Below, one piece after another: positions 44,677-55,728 of a stretch of DNA of 64,000 nt. The notes beneath the pieces are model-generated. The model was not told where the DNA came from. It was given only the letters and a program-made list of their open reading frames with translations, and made no database searches. The stretch comes from Trametes villosa (Eukaryota > Basidiomycota > Agaricomycetes > Polyporales > Polyporaceae). The DNA is taken from contig PUDQ02000033.1 of NCBI GenBank assembly GCA_002964805.2, forward strand, positions 1,612,001 to 1,676,000. Direction: 5' to 3'. Numbering within the stretch: the first letter of the stretch is position 1; the number at the start of each line of letters is the position of its first letter. Made by a program: the position numbers and the translations under genes.

Positions 44677-46116
44677 TTAGTGCGTGTGCGGCGCGGAGAA
44701 TACCGAAGACCGGTACGCACAGATGAGCATGCCTTGTTCTACGGCGACAATTTCGGCGCCTAGTTCGCGCTCCTCGACGAGCTCTCGAATTTGCCCGCCG
44801 ATGACTTCGTGGATGGGCTTGTCGTACGCGCCCTGGAGGTCGTCTTTGCAGTGGGTGATATACACGCGCAGGCCGGCGAGCGCGCCGCGGACGTCCACGT
44901 CGGGGTCGGACACCCGTTTGCGTCTGCGCTTCCGCGGCTGCTCTTCGTCCTCGCTTCCGTCCTCTTCCTCGGTGTCATTCGCGCGTGCCCCAGTGCGCTC
45001 CCGGGACGCGACGACCTCGCGCGCGAGAGCCACGAGCTCGTCTACGAGATGCTCTGGACTAAGGTGTCCATAGAGGAGTTCGTCCGCGCGACCCGAGGGC
45101 CACGAGCACTCGATGAAGAGCGCGCTGAGGGTGTGAGGAATCTTCGGAGCGGCCGCGCGCCAGAGAACGGCATTCTGCGGGTGAGCGGAGACAGCGTCGG
45201 GTTCCACGTCGCCGAGGAACAGTAGCTCGCGCCCGGAGGACGGATGCCGGAGAGAGAAAGCGCTGCTGGCGTATGTAGGCCCGTCTTCTGGCGTTCCGTG
45301 GCTGAGCGGGAAGGTGCATACGGAGATGGCGTCGGTTAGCGGCACGTAGTCTTCGTCGAGAGATAAGCTTTCGGCCGCTCGTTAGTCATATTGAGTATCA
45401 AGGAGGGTAAGGAGAGACAGCGAGCTTACGGAGAGAGAATGTATGCGATCCCGGGTGTCTCAGTCCAGCTGGCCAGCGCAGGCCATAGCTTCCCGGAGAA
45501 GACCCCGGCGACGACTTCCAACGTCCCTTGCGTGCCGCGTACTGGTTTCGGCGGACCCTTCGCCGAGCCCGCAGACAGTACAAGGCCGTTGATGTGGTCT
45601 AGGTGTGGGTGCGTTATCAAATAACACCTGTAGAACGTGAGAACACTGTCCATGCTCTCCATGCGTGAGAGCCCGTAATTTGCATAAACGTACTGTATCC
45701 AGGCGTACACCTCAGCTGCTGTAGGGGCTGTAGGGGCGTCCTCATCTGAAGGAAACGCCTCATCTGCAGGAGACGCGAAGACGTCGGGATGCGCGGTAAG
45801 CAGCCTGTTAAGGGCACCAATCCCTGAGCCTACAGCGATTCGCTGTTAGTATCTAGATACCCTCGAGTCGCGACAGAACGTTACCTGCGTCAAGTGCGAT
45901 GATGCCGTCCTGCCAGGTCGAGTCGCTCGGCTTTAAGAAATAACTACTCTGGTGAGCCTCGCGCGTAGAGTCCTAGTACGTATGTAGCCCACCTAGAGAG
46001 GTTATCCTCATACGGACCTCCGCCTGGGACGCGAAGCAATTAGCGAGCGGAACGCGTACACAATCACGAAATGCGGCCTTACCGCTGCCGACGACGAAGA
46101 TGTCGAAGGTGGACAT
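44677..46116 (-). CDS. PDE1: Class II 3',5'-cyclic-nucleotide phosphodiesterase
   Basis: Low-affinity cAMP phosphodiesterase of the class II (metallo-beta-lactamase-like) type, a negative regulator of cAMP-PKA signalling. Six exons or so, about 385 aa. Motifs: MSTFDIFVVGS, GGGPYEDNLSSSYFLKPSDS, WQDGIIALDAGSGIGALNRL, the metal-binding YLITHPHLDHINGLVLSAGS, FPLSHGTPEDGPTYASSAFS, LLFLGDVEPDAVS and FIECSWPSGRADELLYGHLS, all in the family order. An acidic-basic insert (EEEDGSEDEEQPRKRRRKRV) precedes the last strand-helix unit GLRVYITHCKDDL. The very short first exon (12 codons) is supported by intron phase. Same strand as NUC1, with its stop 286 bp upstream of the NUC1 start. Confidence 0.93.
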
Positions 46117-47261
46117 GAGTGCTCTGCCACGTGCGCGAGCCTGATAGCAGCACGCGCTGGGTGCTTCGAAGTCAGTGACACGGAGAGTTAGCGCGTTCGA
46201 CTGTGGGTGCAGTGCTGTGGCTCCTGCGGGCGATGTGAGCGTATTTAAGCGAGACGCGGAGCCGGCCCCGCAGTGCGACTGGCACTAGCTCAGATCTGCG
46301 AGCGCGGGCTGTGAAGCGGGCGACGGCGGCTGAGTCCGCGAGTCCGGGGATGGCAACAGAGGCTGGAGGGTGTCGATGCGCGGCGGCGCGTGAGTGCGAG
46401 CGGCCGGAATTTATGCGCGTGCCTTGGGCGGACGCTGATTGTGGAACAATCGCGTAGGGAACTGTTTGCGGCTCTTTGGGGCGCGCCGTCCACTGTGGCC
46501 CCGGGGGCTGTGTCCGTATGTACTACACCTTACAATGCTCGCTTGTCCCAACGAGGAGGAGGCCACTCCCAGCTGCTGCCCTCTTGACTCGAGTGAGAGC
46601 GGGAGAAGACTCCGGGCGTCCTCGCGTGCATTGTCTGAGGGGCATGCCGCCGGGAACACCGGACCCTTCTAAACCTCGCGCGTTCCCCGCGTTCGTCAAT
46701 GTTCACCCACATGCTTGCATGCATTCCTCACCAGCCGAGGGCCACCGGTGGCGTCGAGCAGCACAGCCGGCCAGTCAGCCAGTCGACACGCGGCGGATGA
46801 AGAGAGTCGACAAGGAACAAGAGGTCAATTCACGGACAGGGGCCTGTACGTACGTGGTATAGCGGATCGTGACAGCGGGCTGCGAGAGCCCGCCTCGAGG
46901 CGTAGACGCGAGGGCGCCCACCGAGGCCGTGAGAGGGACGCGGTGGCGAAACAAGGAACGTCCATTCGAGAATAGGGGGATTACTTAGTCTTGGTCTCGG
47001 TCTCGGAACAACGCAGCGGGAGAGGAAGAATAAGGAAGGCGGCATCATAAGACTATCCAAACGAGGGTGGCGCGAGCAGGGGAGGCGAACGAGCGACGAG
47101 TACAGGTAGGGTGCCCTTGGTCATAGAAATGGAGACATTCACATCCGGATTCCGGAGAAGGAAGAGGGAGAACGCTGAGGGAGAAATGTCCGGCTGTTAT
47201 CTTAAGCGCATTATTGACCTGGCCGCATCGTCAGCATGCCAGGGCGTCGAGGGCGCGCCGA
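46117..47261. other. Intergenic stretch upstream of PDE1
   Basis: A 1.15-kb gap holds the PDE1 promoter and the EDE1 3' UTR. GTATTTAAGC at 46238-46247 could be a TATA-like element for PDE1 when read on the minus strand (GCTTAAATAC, about 125 nt before the start). No convincing gene is visible. Confidence 0.4.
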
Positions 47262-50200
47262 TCAGGGCCTACCTAGTAAGCTATTGAGCGCCCTCTGTAC
47301 ATCGTACCCATGCTCCTCGAGCGCGGTGACAGCTTGCGTCCGGCTGAAGCCCATGCCACAGAGCGTCTTCACCGCCTCGACGTCGTCCTCCACTGCAGGC
47401 GTCGGGTCTTCGATGATCTGCTGCTGCGCGAGTGGCGGCACCGGGGGCGCATCGTTGTGTTTCTTCTTGCGTCCGAAGGGTAGGCGGATCTGCTACGCAC
47501 GTCAGCCATGCTGAAACACAGATAAACGGCCACCACCGTCGCGACTTACGCTCAACCTGTTGTGCCGCGTGGCAGCAGCCTTCTCCTTGGTCGAGTCACC
47601 TGTCGACGGACGAGGCTTCGGCGACGAATGGCGCGGTGGCGGAGACGCGTGGCGAGGAGTGGGGGAGGATACGCGCGGCGCCGAAGGCGACTCCGACCGT
47701 CTTCCGGGTTGCGTCGAGCTCGATCCGCGCGGCGAGGACGCCACAGACGACGTGGGGAACGGCGTCGGCCCAGCCTTGCTCGGGGGCTGCCCAGGCGGCG
47801 GCTGGTACGACGGCGTCTGGCTGGTGAAGGAGGTGTCCAGGGCGAGCGACGGCTCCTCGCTGCCAAAGGCATCGTCGAACGAGAAGCCGCCGTTGCTGCG
47901 GGCGGACGACGTGCTCGCGTTCAGGTTGGGTGCAGCACGAGCCGTACCGTTGGAGGCCCCGAACGCGTCGTCAAAAGACAGCCCCTTCGCAGAGAGTTGG
48001 GAACTGGGTGGCGCGGGCGAAGGGAACGTCGGGATGGATTGGACGGGGGCCGCAGCAGGAGCAGCGGCGGCCAAAGGCGCAGCGCTCGCGCTGGTTCCGA
48101 ATACGTCGTCGAAGGCGCTGCTCTGCCGGGGCGGGGCGTTAGAGGCCGTAGGGGGCGGAGGGAACGCAGCCGCGCCCGTAGCCTCAGCAGTCCCGTTCGT
48201 GGTCGTCGGCTGCGCAGCGGTGGCCGCCGCGAAGTCAAAGTTGTCGTCAAACGCGGAGTCGAACGTGAGGTTCGTGAACTGGGACGATGTCGCGCTGTTC
48301 TCCAGGCTCGGCAGCTTTCCGAGCGCCTGGTCGAAGTCGCTCACGCCAGCACTGGGCGTGAGCCCCGCGCCGTTCGGCTTCGCGTTCTCCGCGACCGCGG
48401 GGATCGGCTCAGACGGGGGCGGCTCCCGGGACACGGCAGGCGTCTCGAACATACTCTCGAACTCGTTCACGACGCCGGAGGCCTGCGCGGGCGTGTTACT
48501 CTCCACAGGCCCTGAGTTCGCAGCAGGCGCCTCCGCAGGGATGGAGGCTTGCGTTGGCTGAGTAGGGGTCGAGATGCCAAAGGAATCGTCGAACGCCGAT
48601 GCACCAGTGGCCGCGCCGTTAGCATGATCGCCGGTAAGCTTCGCCTTGACAGACGTAAGTGGTTCGTTGTCCTCATCGTCGCTGCTGCTGTCGCTGTCAG
48701 ACTCCTCGATCTCCTTCAGCTGGTGCATGAGATCCGTGTCCGTGCCATCGAGCTGCGGGTTCTGGGGCGTCGCAGTCGGTGGCGCGGTCGGCGTCGGCGC
48801 GCTCTCGTCCGTCGTGTTGTCCTCGAGCGCAGGGAAGTGCGAGGTAGCGGGCTCCTCGGGCTGGGGTGCGACCACGTGCTCGTAGCTCGTCGCCGTGGTC
48901 GGAGGGGTCGTGAACAGGTCGGTGTCGGCGGGCGACACCAGCTCCTGCGCGTGGGGGGAGCCGATCGTCAAAGGCGCCGGCGACGCAGAGGGCTTCGGCG
49001 TCTCAGGCTCCGACACTGAGACCTGAGGCTCTTCGGGGGTGAAGGCCTTGAATCCAAACGGATCCTCGGCGCTCTCGTCCTGGGCTGCCGTAGGAGCCGC
49101 CGTAGGCGTCGGGAGGACTGACGACGCGGCAAAGGGCAGGAAGGGCGACTCCGGACGCGGGCTCGCAGACCTCGCCAGCCGCTCGAACGGGTTCGTACTC
49201 TTGCCTGCGACAGACGCAGGAGGAGACACCTCCGGGGAAGTCGGCAGTGGCTGCCCAGCCGCAAATATCAACGATGGGTCGGGACTCGGCACAGTAGGCG
49301 GAGGCGAGACGTGCCCGTTCGCGAGTTGCGCACGGGGTTCCTCGAACGTGTTGAGCTGCGCCTCGGCGTCCTCGCGCTCCTTCGTCGCCTCCTGCAGCTC
49401 TGCGCGCGCGTCCTCGAGCTCCTTGTCGAACTTCGCCTTCTCGGCCTCTCTCGTCGCGAGCTGCTTCTTCGCAATCGCTAGCAAGCCCTTCTGCTGCTTG
49501 GCATCCTTCTTCAGCTTCTCGACCTCCGCCTTCGTCGCCTCGATCTGCGCCCCGACCTCGGACATCTTCCGGTGTAGGTCGCGCACCTCCTCCTTGTCGC
49601 GCAGCACCGCGCCTTCAATCTCGGCCTTCTCGACCTTGGTGGCGCTCAAGTCGCTCTCGGCGCGGATCAGCTCCTCGCGCGTCTTCTGGATTTCGGCGTT
49701 CTGAGTGGCGAAACGGTCCTTGAGCGTGCCGAGCAGGCGGGTCTCGGTGTCGTAAGCAGCCTTCGCAGACGACAGTTGGGTCTGCAGGCTCGCTAACTGC
49801 GCTGCCTGGTCAGTGATCTGGCGCTCGAGGGCTGCGCGCTCGTTCTTGGCAGCGTCCAAGGACCTGTTCGTCGAGCTGAGCTGGTTCTTGACATTCCCAA
49901 TTTCGGCAGAGTGGTCGTGCAAAGGAGGCGAGCTGGCTTGTGGCTCGTCGTCATCGCCCAATAGGTCCTTGTGAGGTGCAGGTGCAGATGCTACGGGAAC
50001 CCGTTCAACCAGCGTGCACAAAAAGCGATTCAATGCACCTACGAGCGTTGTAACCACCGAACGCTCCGCTAGCAAAGGGATCCGCTACGGGCGCAGGAGG
50101 AGGCGGCGACATCGCCGGTGTGGGGCGAGATCCCGTCGCTTGAGGCTGCATGAACGAGCCCGTAGCCTGAGGCTGCATGAACGAGCCCGTAGCCTGAGGC

Positions 50201-51797
50201 TGCATAAACGAGCCGGTGGCCTGGGGTTGCATGAACGACTGCGAATGTGTTGGGGCAGTCGCGGAAGCAGGAGGTGAGTCGTCCCAGAGCAAGTCCTTGA
50301 TAGCCTCGGGCACTGCAGGCTGCGACGGGCCCGCAAGAGCCGACCCGGAGCCGCGCATCGCAGGCGGTACCAGCGAGAGCGGGAGGGAGGACGGGATGTC
50401 TTTCCCTGCCAGCTTCCCTTGAATGAGGTGCATGGCGACCGCAAAGCCATCCCGTGTAAGACGGCCGTCGTTGTTCAGATCCGAGAGGTCCCTACAGAGT
50501 GGTGAGCCACGATTATAGCCTCAGTGAGGTGCAACGCCACTTACCACACTTGCGCAAGCACGTCCTCTGGGAGCTTGGACTGCAGCATGAACGGAACCGC
50601 AACATCACCCTCAATGTAGCCCCGCTTCTGCGTGTCGAGGCTGTCGAAGATGCGGTCGGCGTTAACCTTCTCCTGCGCAGTGACGTCCCATTGCGGGGTA
50701 GCGCTCGTAGGCTGCTGCTGGAGGAAGGGGAAAGCAGGACTCGAGTTCGTCGGAGCTGCGGATCGCGCAGGCAAGGGTGGTGCACCCGGCGTTGACAGCA
50801 TTTGACCAGTCGTTTGGGGTTGAATCGCGGAGAATGTCTGACCAGACATCTGTGGTCGAATGGCCGAGAGTGCCTGCCCTGTATACTGCGGCTGCACGGG
50901 TCGGCTAGGAAAGCCCCCCGTGAGTGAAGGACTGATATGTCCGCTGTCGCCTGTTGCTTGTGGGGCGACGCCGTTGGCAGCCTGCTCGTAGACGAAATGC
51001 GGCAGTGCCGAGGGTAGGCTCTTGAGTTGCCCGGACATGGAGGCTTGGATGAGGTACATCGCGATCGTGAAGTCTGTGGCGTCCAGGGAGCCGCGGTTCT
51101 TCGTGTCCGCGAGGTTCCTACAGTCCACCGGTCAAATTCCGGAAACGTAGGGAGGCGTCGTAGACGATACTGACCATATCTGCGACAGCTTGTCCACCGG
51201 TAGCTTGGACTTCACGAACACGTCGCGCGCCTTCTCGCCTAATTTCGAAGTTAGTACGTGGGATGTGACAAGTTTATAGAGATGACGTACCGCTTAATAG
51301 CCCATTAACGGGGTGGCATCCCAGGAATAATTTCAAGAACTTCGCCTTGTCCTGCGGTGTAATGGGAGGAAACCCTGGCGGTGGTGACTTGGCGGGAGGA
51401 ATGCCAGAAGTTGAGGGGGCGGCGACTGGTGGCAGGCCCTCGATGGTGGGTATAGGTCCAGCTGTAAGGGGCGGTCCGCTTGATTACAGGCACGACGATC
51501 ACACAGAGTTGGGCGCAGCTCACGTTTGCTCACCAAGGCCTCCGAGACGCGCTCGCCGCGCTGCGCGTGCCCGAGAAGACGCACAGCGATGCCGACGCCT
51601 TTGCGAGTGAGTACGCCGTTGTTGTCCTCGTCGGCGAGATTCCAGACTTCGGCGAGGACGGACGGCGAAAGATTGGAGCCGCTGAAGATCTTGACCGCGG
51701 CATCGCCGGTGACAACGCCTATCTTCTGCGTGTCCGCCTGAGCGAAGATATGGTTGACGAGGGCGAGTTCCTGGGGGGTGGGGGTGAACTTGGACAT
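47262..51797 (-). CDS. EDE1: EDE1-like endocytic scaffold (three EH domains, coiled coil, UBA)
   Basis: Early-arriving endocytic scaffold (Eps15/Ede1). EH1: MSKFTPTPQELALVNHIFAQ ... AEVWNLADEDNNGVLTRKG. EH2: ITPQDKAKFLKLFLG ... SQIWNLADTKNRGSLDATDF. EH3: WDVTAQEKVNADRIFDSLDT ... AQVWDLSDLNNDGRLTRDGF. All three keep the NPF-pocket Trp. A four-copy repeat (SFMQPQATG) follows EH3. A long coiled coil spans IGNVKNQLSSTNRSLDAAKN to EEPRAQLANG, then a Ser/Pro/Ala-rich tail with an NPF (STNPFERLARS). The last exons add IRLPFGRKKKHNDAPPVP and a UBA domain (DDVEAVKTLCGMGFSRTQAV ... EHGYDVQRALNSLLG). About 1,370 aa. A related EH protein lies 4 kb away at 55729. Confidence 0.93.
50131..50238 (-). repeat. 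Four-copy 27-bp tandem repeat in EDE1
   Basis: Four near-identical 27-nt units encode SFMQPQATG repeated head to tail just after EH3. Copies differ by one to four bases, indicating recent in-frame expansion. Confidence 0.85.
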
Positions 51798-52401
51798 GGC
51801 CTACGTTGGCCTGAGCTTGCGAGGTGCAACTGACGTTGGGCAGGCGCCTCTTGCCCCGGTCCCAAGCCATCGTGGGAACATAGCACTAGGCGCCCGGTCT
51901 TTCGGCCGGTCCGCAGTCCCCTCCAAGTTTGCTAAAGTCCCTGACACACCCACCTGAAGCGCGGGCTGGGACGAGCCTGCGGGCATGGCCGATGTACAGA
52001 GGAGGGAAGAAACCACTGCGTGTAGTGCAGGCGTGCCATAAGTACCTATACACCTACCGGGCTAGTGCCTCGAGGCTATCAATGCCGCTTGGGTGCACTG
52101 TACTAGCTAGCTGCTAGATGCCTGATCTCCGACGAAGTTCTGGATACACAACTCGCCTGCAGTGGCCATGCGCGCTCCATAACAATACTATTATCGCGGT
52201 CGTAAAAGTCGTAGCGAGGTATATATGAATGTACAGGAAAGCAGGATCGGGCCGCATGCCAGGCCGCAACACCACGAGCTATAAGTACCCCGTGGCGCCC
52301 GCCCAGCGCGCAGCCGCCGACGAAGTCCACGCAAACTCGATACACGCAATGCAACAGAACAACAACACCAATCCAGGGCTATGCACAGCAAGAGGCGTCG
52401 C
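51798..52401. promoter_or_regulatory. EDE1 promoter and striatin 3' region
   Basis: A 604-bp gap lies between two minus-strand genes. It contains the striatin 3' UTR (AT-richer, ACTATTATCGCGGTCGTAAA area) and the EDE1 upstream region. No gene is seen. Confidence 0.4.
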
Positions 52402-55335
52402 TCATGAAGCGGAGCTCGTCGCGTACAGCTTGACGACGCCGTCTGCGCCCGCGCTCGCCATGACGGGCAGCGAGGGGTGGAACTCGACGTCGAGCACGCC
52501 CTCGCGCGCCTTCTCCCGGTGGCTCGTGCTCTCCTGCTTGCACGCCTTCGAGCCGAGGATCTCCCAGTAGCGCACCGAGCAGTCGTGGCTGCCCGACACG
52601 AGCAGGAAGCCCGCCGCATCCAGCGACAGTGACGTCACCGCGTCCAGGTGCGCGAGCATCGAGTGCGTGCACTGGCCTGCATTTCGGCGGACGGCGGAGG
52701 TGCAGTCAGCTATGGGTTCTGGCACGGGGAAGCGGGGTACGCACCGGTGTTGATGTCAAATATGCGTATGTGCTTGTCCTCGTGGCCCGTGATGAGCAGC
52801 GGCATGGTGGGATGCGACACGATGGCGTTGGCCTGCGCCGACACGGAGTCGTCTGCGCTCGCCGTTAATACCCCTTTCTCCCTCCCCACAACAGACCACA
52901 AACACTCACCACCCTCGACAGGGTCGACCTGGAGCTTCATGAGCTCCTTCCCGGTCTCGATCTCGAAGACCTTGATGACCGCGTTCTGGTATGCCACCGC
53001 GACCTTCTTGAGGTCGCTCTTGATCGCCTCGACGGCTGACGCCCCAGGCAGGTCGCCTTCGGGGCTCAGGTCGCCGGCGCTCTCGAGGCCCTCATACGAC
53101 CACGACAACTTCAGCGACCCTCCGCCGACGGAGCCCGCGACGTCCCAGACCTTCACCAGGCCCTCGGCGCCACAGCTGATGAGCGTGCTCTCGTCCCGCG
53201 CGAGCGCCAGGTCCCACACCGCGTCCGTGTGCCCGATAAGCTCGCCGCGTGCCCGGCTCGCGTCATACGGCGCGTACGTCGTATGAGAGGGGGGAGGCAG
53301 CGCCCATACGCGGATCGAGGAGTCCATGGAAGCGGAGTAGAGAAGCCCCTTTGAGGGCGAGTGGACAAGGCAGGTGATGGCCGCAGAGTGTCCGCGGAGC
53401 GTAAGTTGCGGCTCGACTTCCGTCGTGGCCCGCGACCTGTGATTAAGCTTAGTCTATGAAGGAAGGGAAGGGGCTACGCAAGGCGGTACGCACGCGGGAG
53501 CGGTCAGACTCGCGAGATCCACCCGCCAGACCTTGACGGTGCTGTCGTCGCCTGCGCTCGCGAGGCAGAGCTCCGTCGGGTGGAAGGCAATGGCGCGGAC
53601 CGCATCGAGGTGACTGGAGAATACGTTAGCCTTGCGAAACGAGAGTCTGAAGGGGATTGCGCTCCAAAATGCGTCACGAGACTGACTTCCTGAGGGTCCT
53701 CTTCGCCTTCCACACCTTCGTGCTCTCGCCTTCGCCCAGCACGCCTGAATCCTCCTCCTCCTCTTCCTCCTCCTCGTCCTTGCCATCGTCCTCATCCCTA
53801 GTACGCCCTTCCCACGCGCCCGCACCGCTGATGCTGCTGTTGAGCAGACGCGCCGCCTGCTCAGAGCCCTCCTGCGATAACCGGAACCTCTCCTTCCAGT
53901 CCCCCGCGTCATCCGACAACGGCTGCTCCGGCTCTTCGCGGTCTTTGCTCTCGCCTTGATACGACTGTTGGGACGCCTGAGGCTGCTGCTGATATTGCTG
54001 CTGCTGTCCTTGCTGACTCAGACCGGAGGGGACTTGAATCTGGGGTTGGCCGAACATGTTGGGCCCTGTAATACCGGGGCGGTCAAACGGGTTCACTTGC
54101 GGGCCGTTCGATGCAGGGGCGCTGGACGGACCGGACGGCACGCCGTTCATAGTAGGGTAGTCCTTCGTGACTTCGGGCATGTTTTTCTTGAGGCGTCCGT
54201 TGTAGCCAATCTGTTCAAATGAAGGAACGTTTGGGAGCTGAGGGGGCATAGTGTTGGTGGCCAGGAGTGGCCGGTTGGGGAGCGGGTTCATTGCTTGTGG
54301 AGACGTGAGATACGAAACTTCCTGAAGACATCTGCAACGAAGTCAACCCTGAGTGCGTCAAGCAACAGGCTAGCACGCACTGCTTCAAGAAGTCTCTACT
54401 CCGCGCTCTGCTTTTTGGGTCGCGACCCGGGGCGGGTCTGCCCATAGTACCCACCGTGGCAGCATTTGGGTTGACGCCCGACCACGCTGTGGAACCTACC
54501 CACGTCTGAGTGCGACTGGGAGGGCCTCCCGAGGCAACACCGTTGGGAACGGAGCCCGTTGACATGCGGTCGGGGGGCAGTGGTGAATCTGAGCGACTAT
54601 GAATATCTTCGCCGGGTCGCACGACATGTGCACGGACCTTCGCTACGCGGCGAGCTCCCGCTGCTCGCGTCGTCTTTCTGCGACGCGATAGCGACCTGGG
54701 ACTGCAACGAGGCGAGCTTTGCAGGGGGGACGGATTGCGCGGCGGGCTGCGTAAGCTGCTTGGAGCTGCGACGCGACACGTCAATGTCGTGCGCGAGCCG
54801 GCCGGCGGCGGCAGGGAGAGCAGGGAGCGACGCGTACCGTTCGACTCGGAGCGCATACTCGAGCATCTTGATGCGCCGCATGAGGTCGATCTTGACGTTG
54901 TCGAACGAGCGGCGCTCGCCCTCGAGGAGCGCGATGCGGGCCTGTGGGGCGCGCACGCAGGGCACAATGAGGAACGCGCCGCACGACGGCGTCGGCCACA
55001 GCAGCGGGCGCACTCACCCGCATCTCCGCCCGCTCGATCTCCCACTCATTCCTGTCGCGCTCGTACCGCCGCCATTCGGTCTGGAGGTAGTGGAGGACGC
55101 TGGAGAGCGTGTAGTCCTGGCCGCTCTGGGGGATCTGCTGGAGCTCGGACGTCTGCGGGCCCTGCTGCTGCTGGGGGGCCTGGGGCTGCTGCTGCTGCTG
55201 TTGCTGGCCGGGCGGGGGCTTGTTGGGACCGGCGAGGGAGCCCAACATGGGGAGTTGGATGGTGTTGTGGTGGATCGAGTTTTGTTGAGGAGGTGGTTTC
55301 GAGTTGATTCGCAGCGCCGCCGCGCCGTTGATCAT
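52402..55335 (-). CDS. Striatin-family scaffold protein (STRIPAK subunit)
   Basis: Regulatory B-type subunit of PP2A in the STRIPAK complex; fungal homologues (PRO11/FAR8) control hyphal fusion and development. The N-terminus is Gln/Pro-rich with a polyQ run, then the striatin domain [20 protein letters not shown], with the coiled coil [20 protein letters not shown] and [21 protein letters not shown] disordered middle includes [13 protein letters not shown] (an NPF motif) and a poly-Glu run. The C-terminal WD40 propeller includes [69 protein letters not shown] and [20 protein letters not shown]. About eight exons, about 830 aa. Start taken at 55335 ([13 protein letters not shown]); an upstream in-frame ATG at 55386 is possible. 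Confidence 0.91.
53748..53790 (-). repeat. Poly-Glu (TCC/TCT) trinucleotide tract in striatin
   Basis: A run of TCCTCCTCCTCTTCC-type triplets encodes about ten consecutive Glu residues on the minus strand between the disordered region and the first WD40 repeat. Confidence 0.7.
55160..55206 (-). repeat. Poly-Gln (CTG/CAG) tract in striatin
   Basis: Two CTG runs (read as CAG on the coding strand) encode [18 protein letters not shown] upstream of the striatin coiled coil. Confidence 0.75.
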
Positions 55336-55728
55336 CGTGACCTGTTTGGCACAAACAACGCCTCTGCCGACCGCTGCGTCTCTCACCCTCGCGCGCTGCT
55401 CTGTTCGCTGCCCGTCGCGTCGCTGCTCGCCGTCGTCGACAGCGGCCTGGAGGTCTTAATCCGGGGTGCGATATTTCTCTCCGCCAGCGACGCGACACCC
55501 GCCTCGTTTCTCTGAAATCTACGCCATTTACGTAAAGCCTCGTGCACGTCACGGTTCTGATCAGTCGTTGACCCGGACATGTCCAACTTGCTAAGTCTAG
55601 AAAGCCCCTATGAACTGTAAGATGAGGTGTGTATGGTATTTAGCAGTCCCTATCAGCGATATAAACCCTCCGTATGCAACTAGTACTAGATACAGCTTCA
55701 CAATTCCACCCATGGCCAAGCAAGCGTT
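55336..55728. promoter_or_regulatory. Striatin promoter and EH-protein 3' region
   Basis: A 393-bp gap lies between two minus-strand genes. AT-richer DNA at 55600-55720 is the likely 3' UTR of the EH protein. No gene is seen. Confidence 0.4.

Noticed and set aside
47562..48561. Two long plus-strand frames antisense to EDE1
   Set aside because: Arg- or Gly/Ala-rich shadows of the Ser/Pro/Ala-rich EDE1 tail; no start context or splice structure.
50131..50238. CRISPR-like array
   Set aside because: The short regular repeats are contiguous coding units with no spacers, inside a eukaryotic gene.
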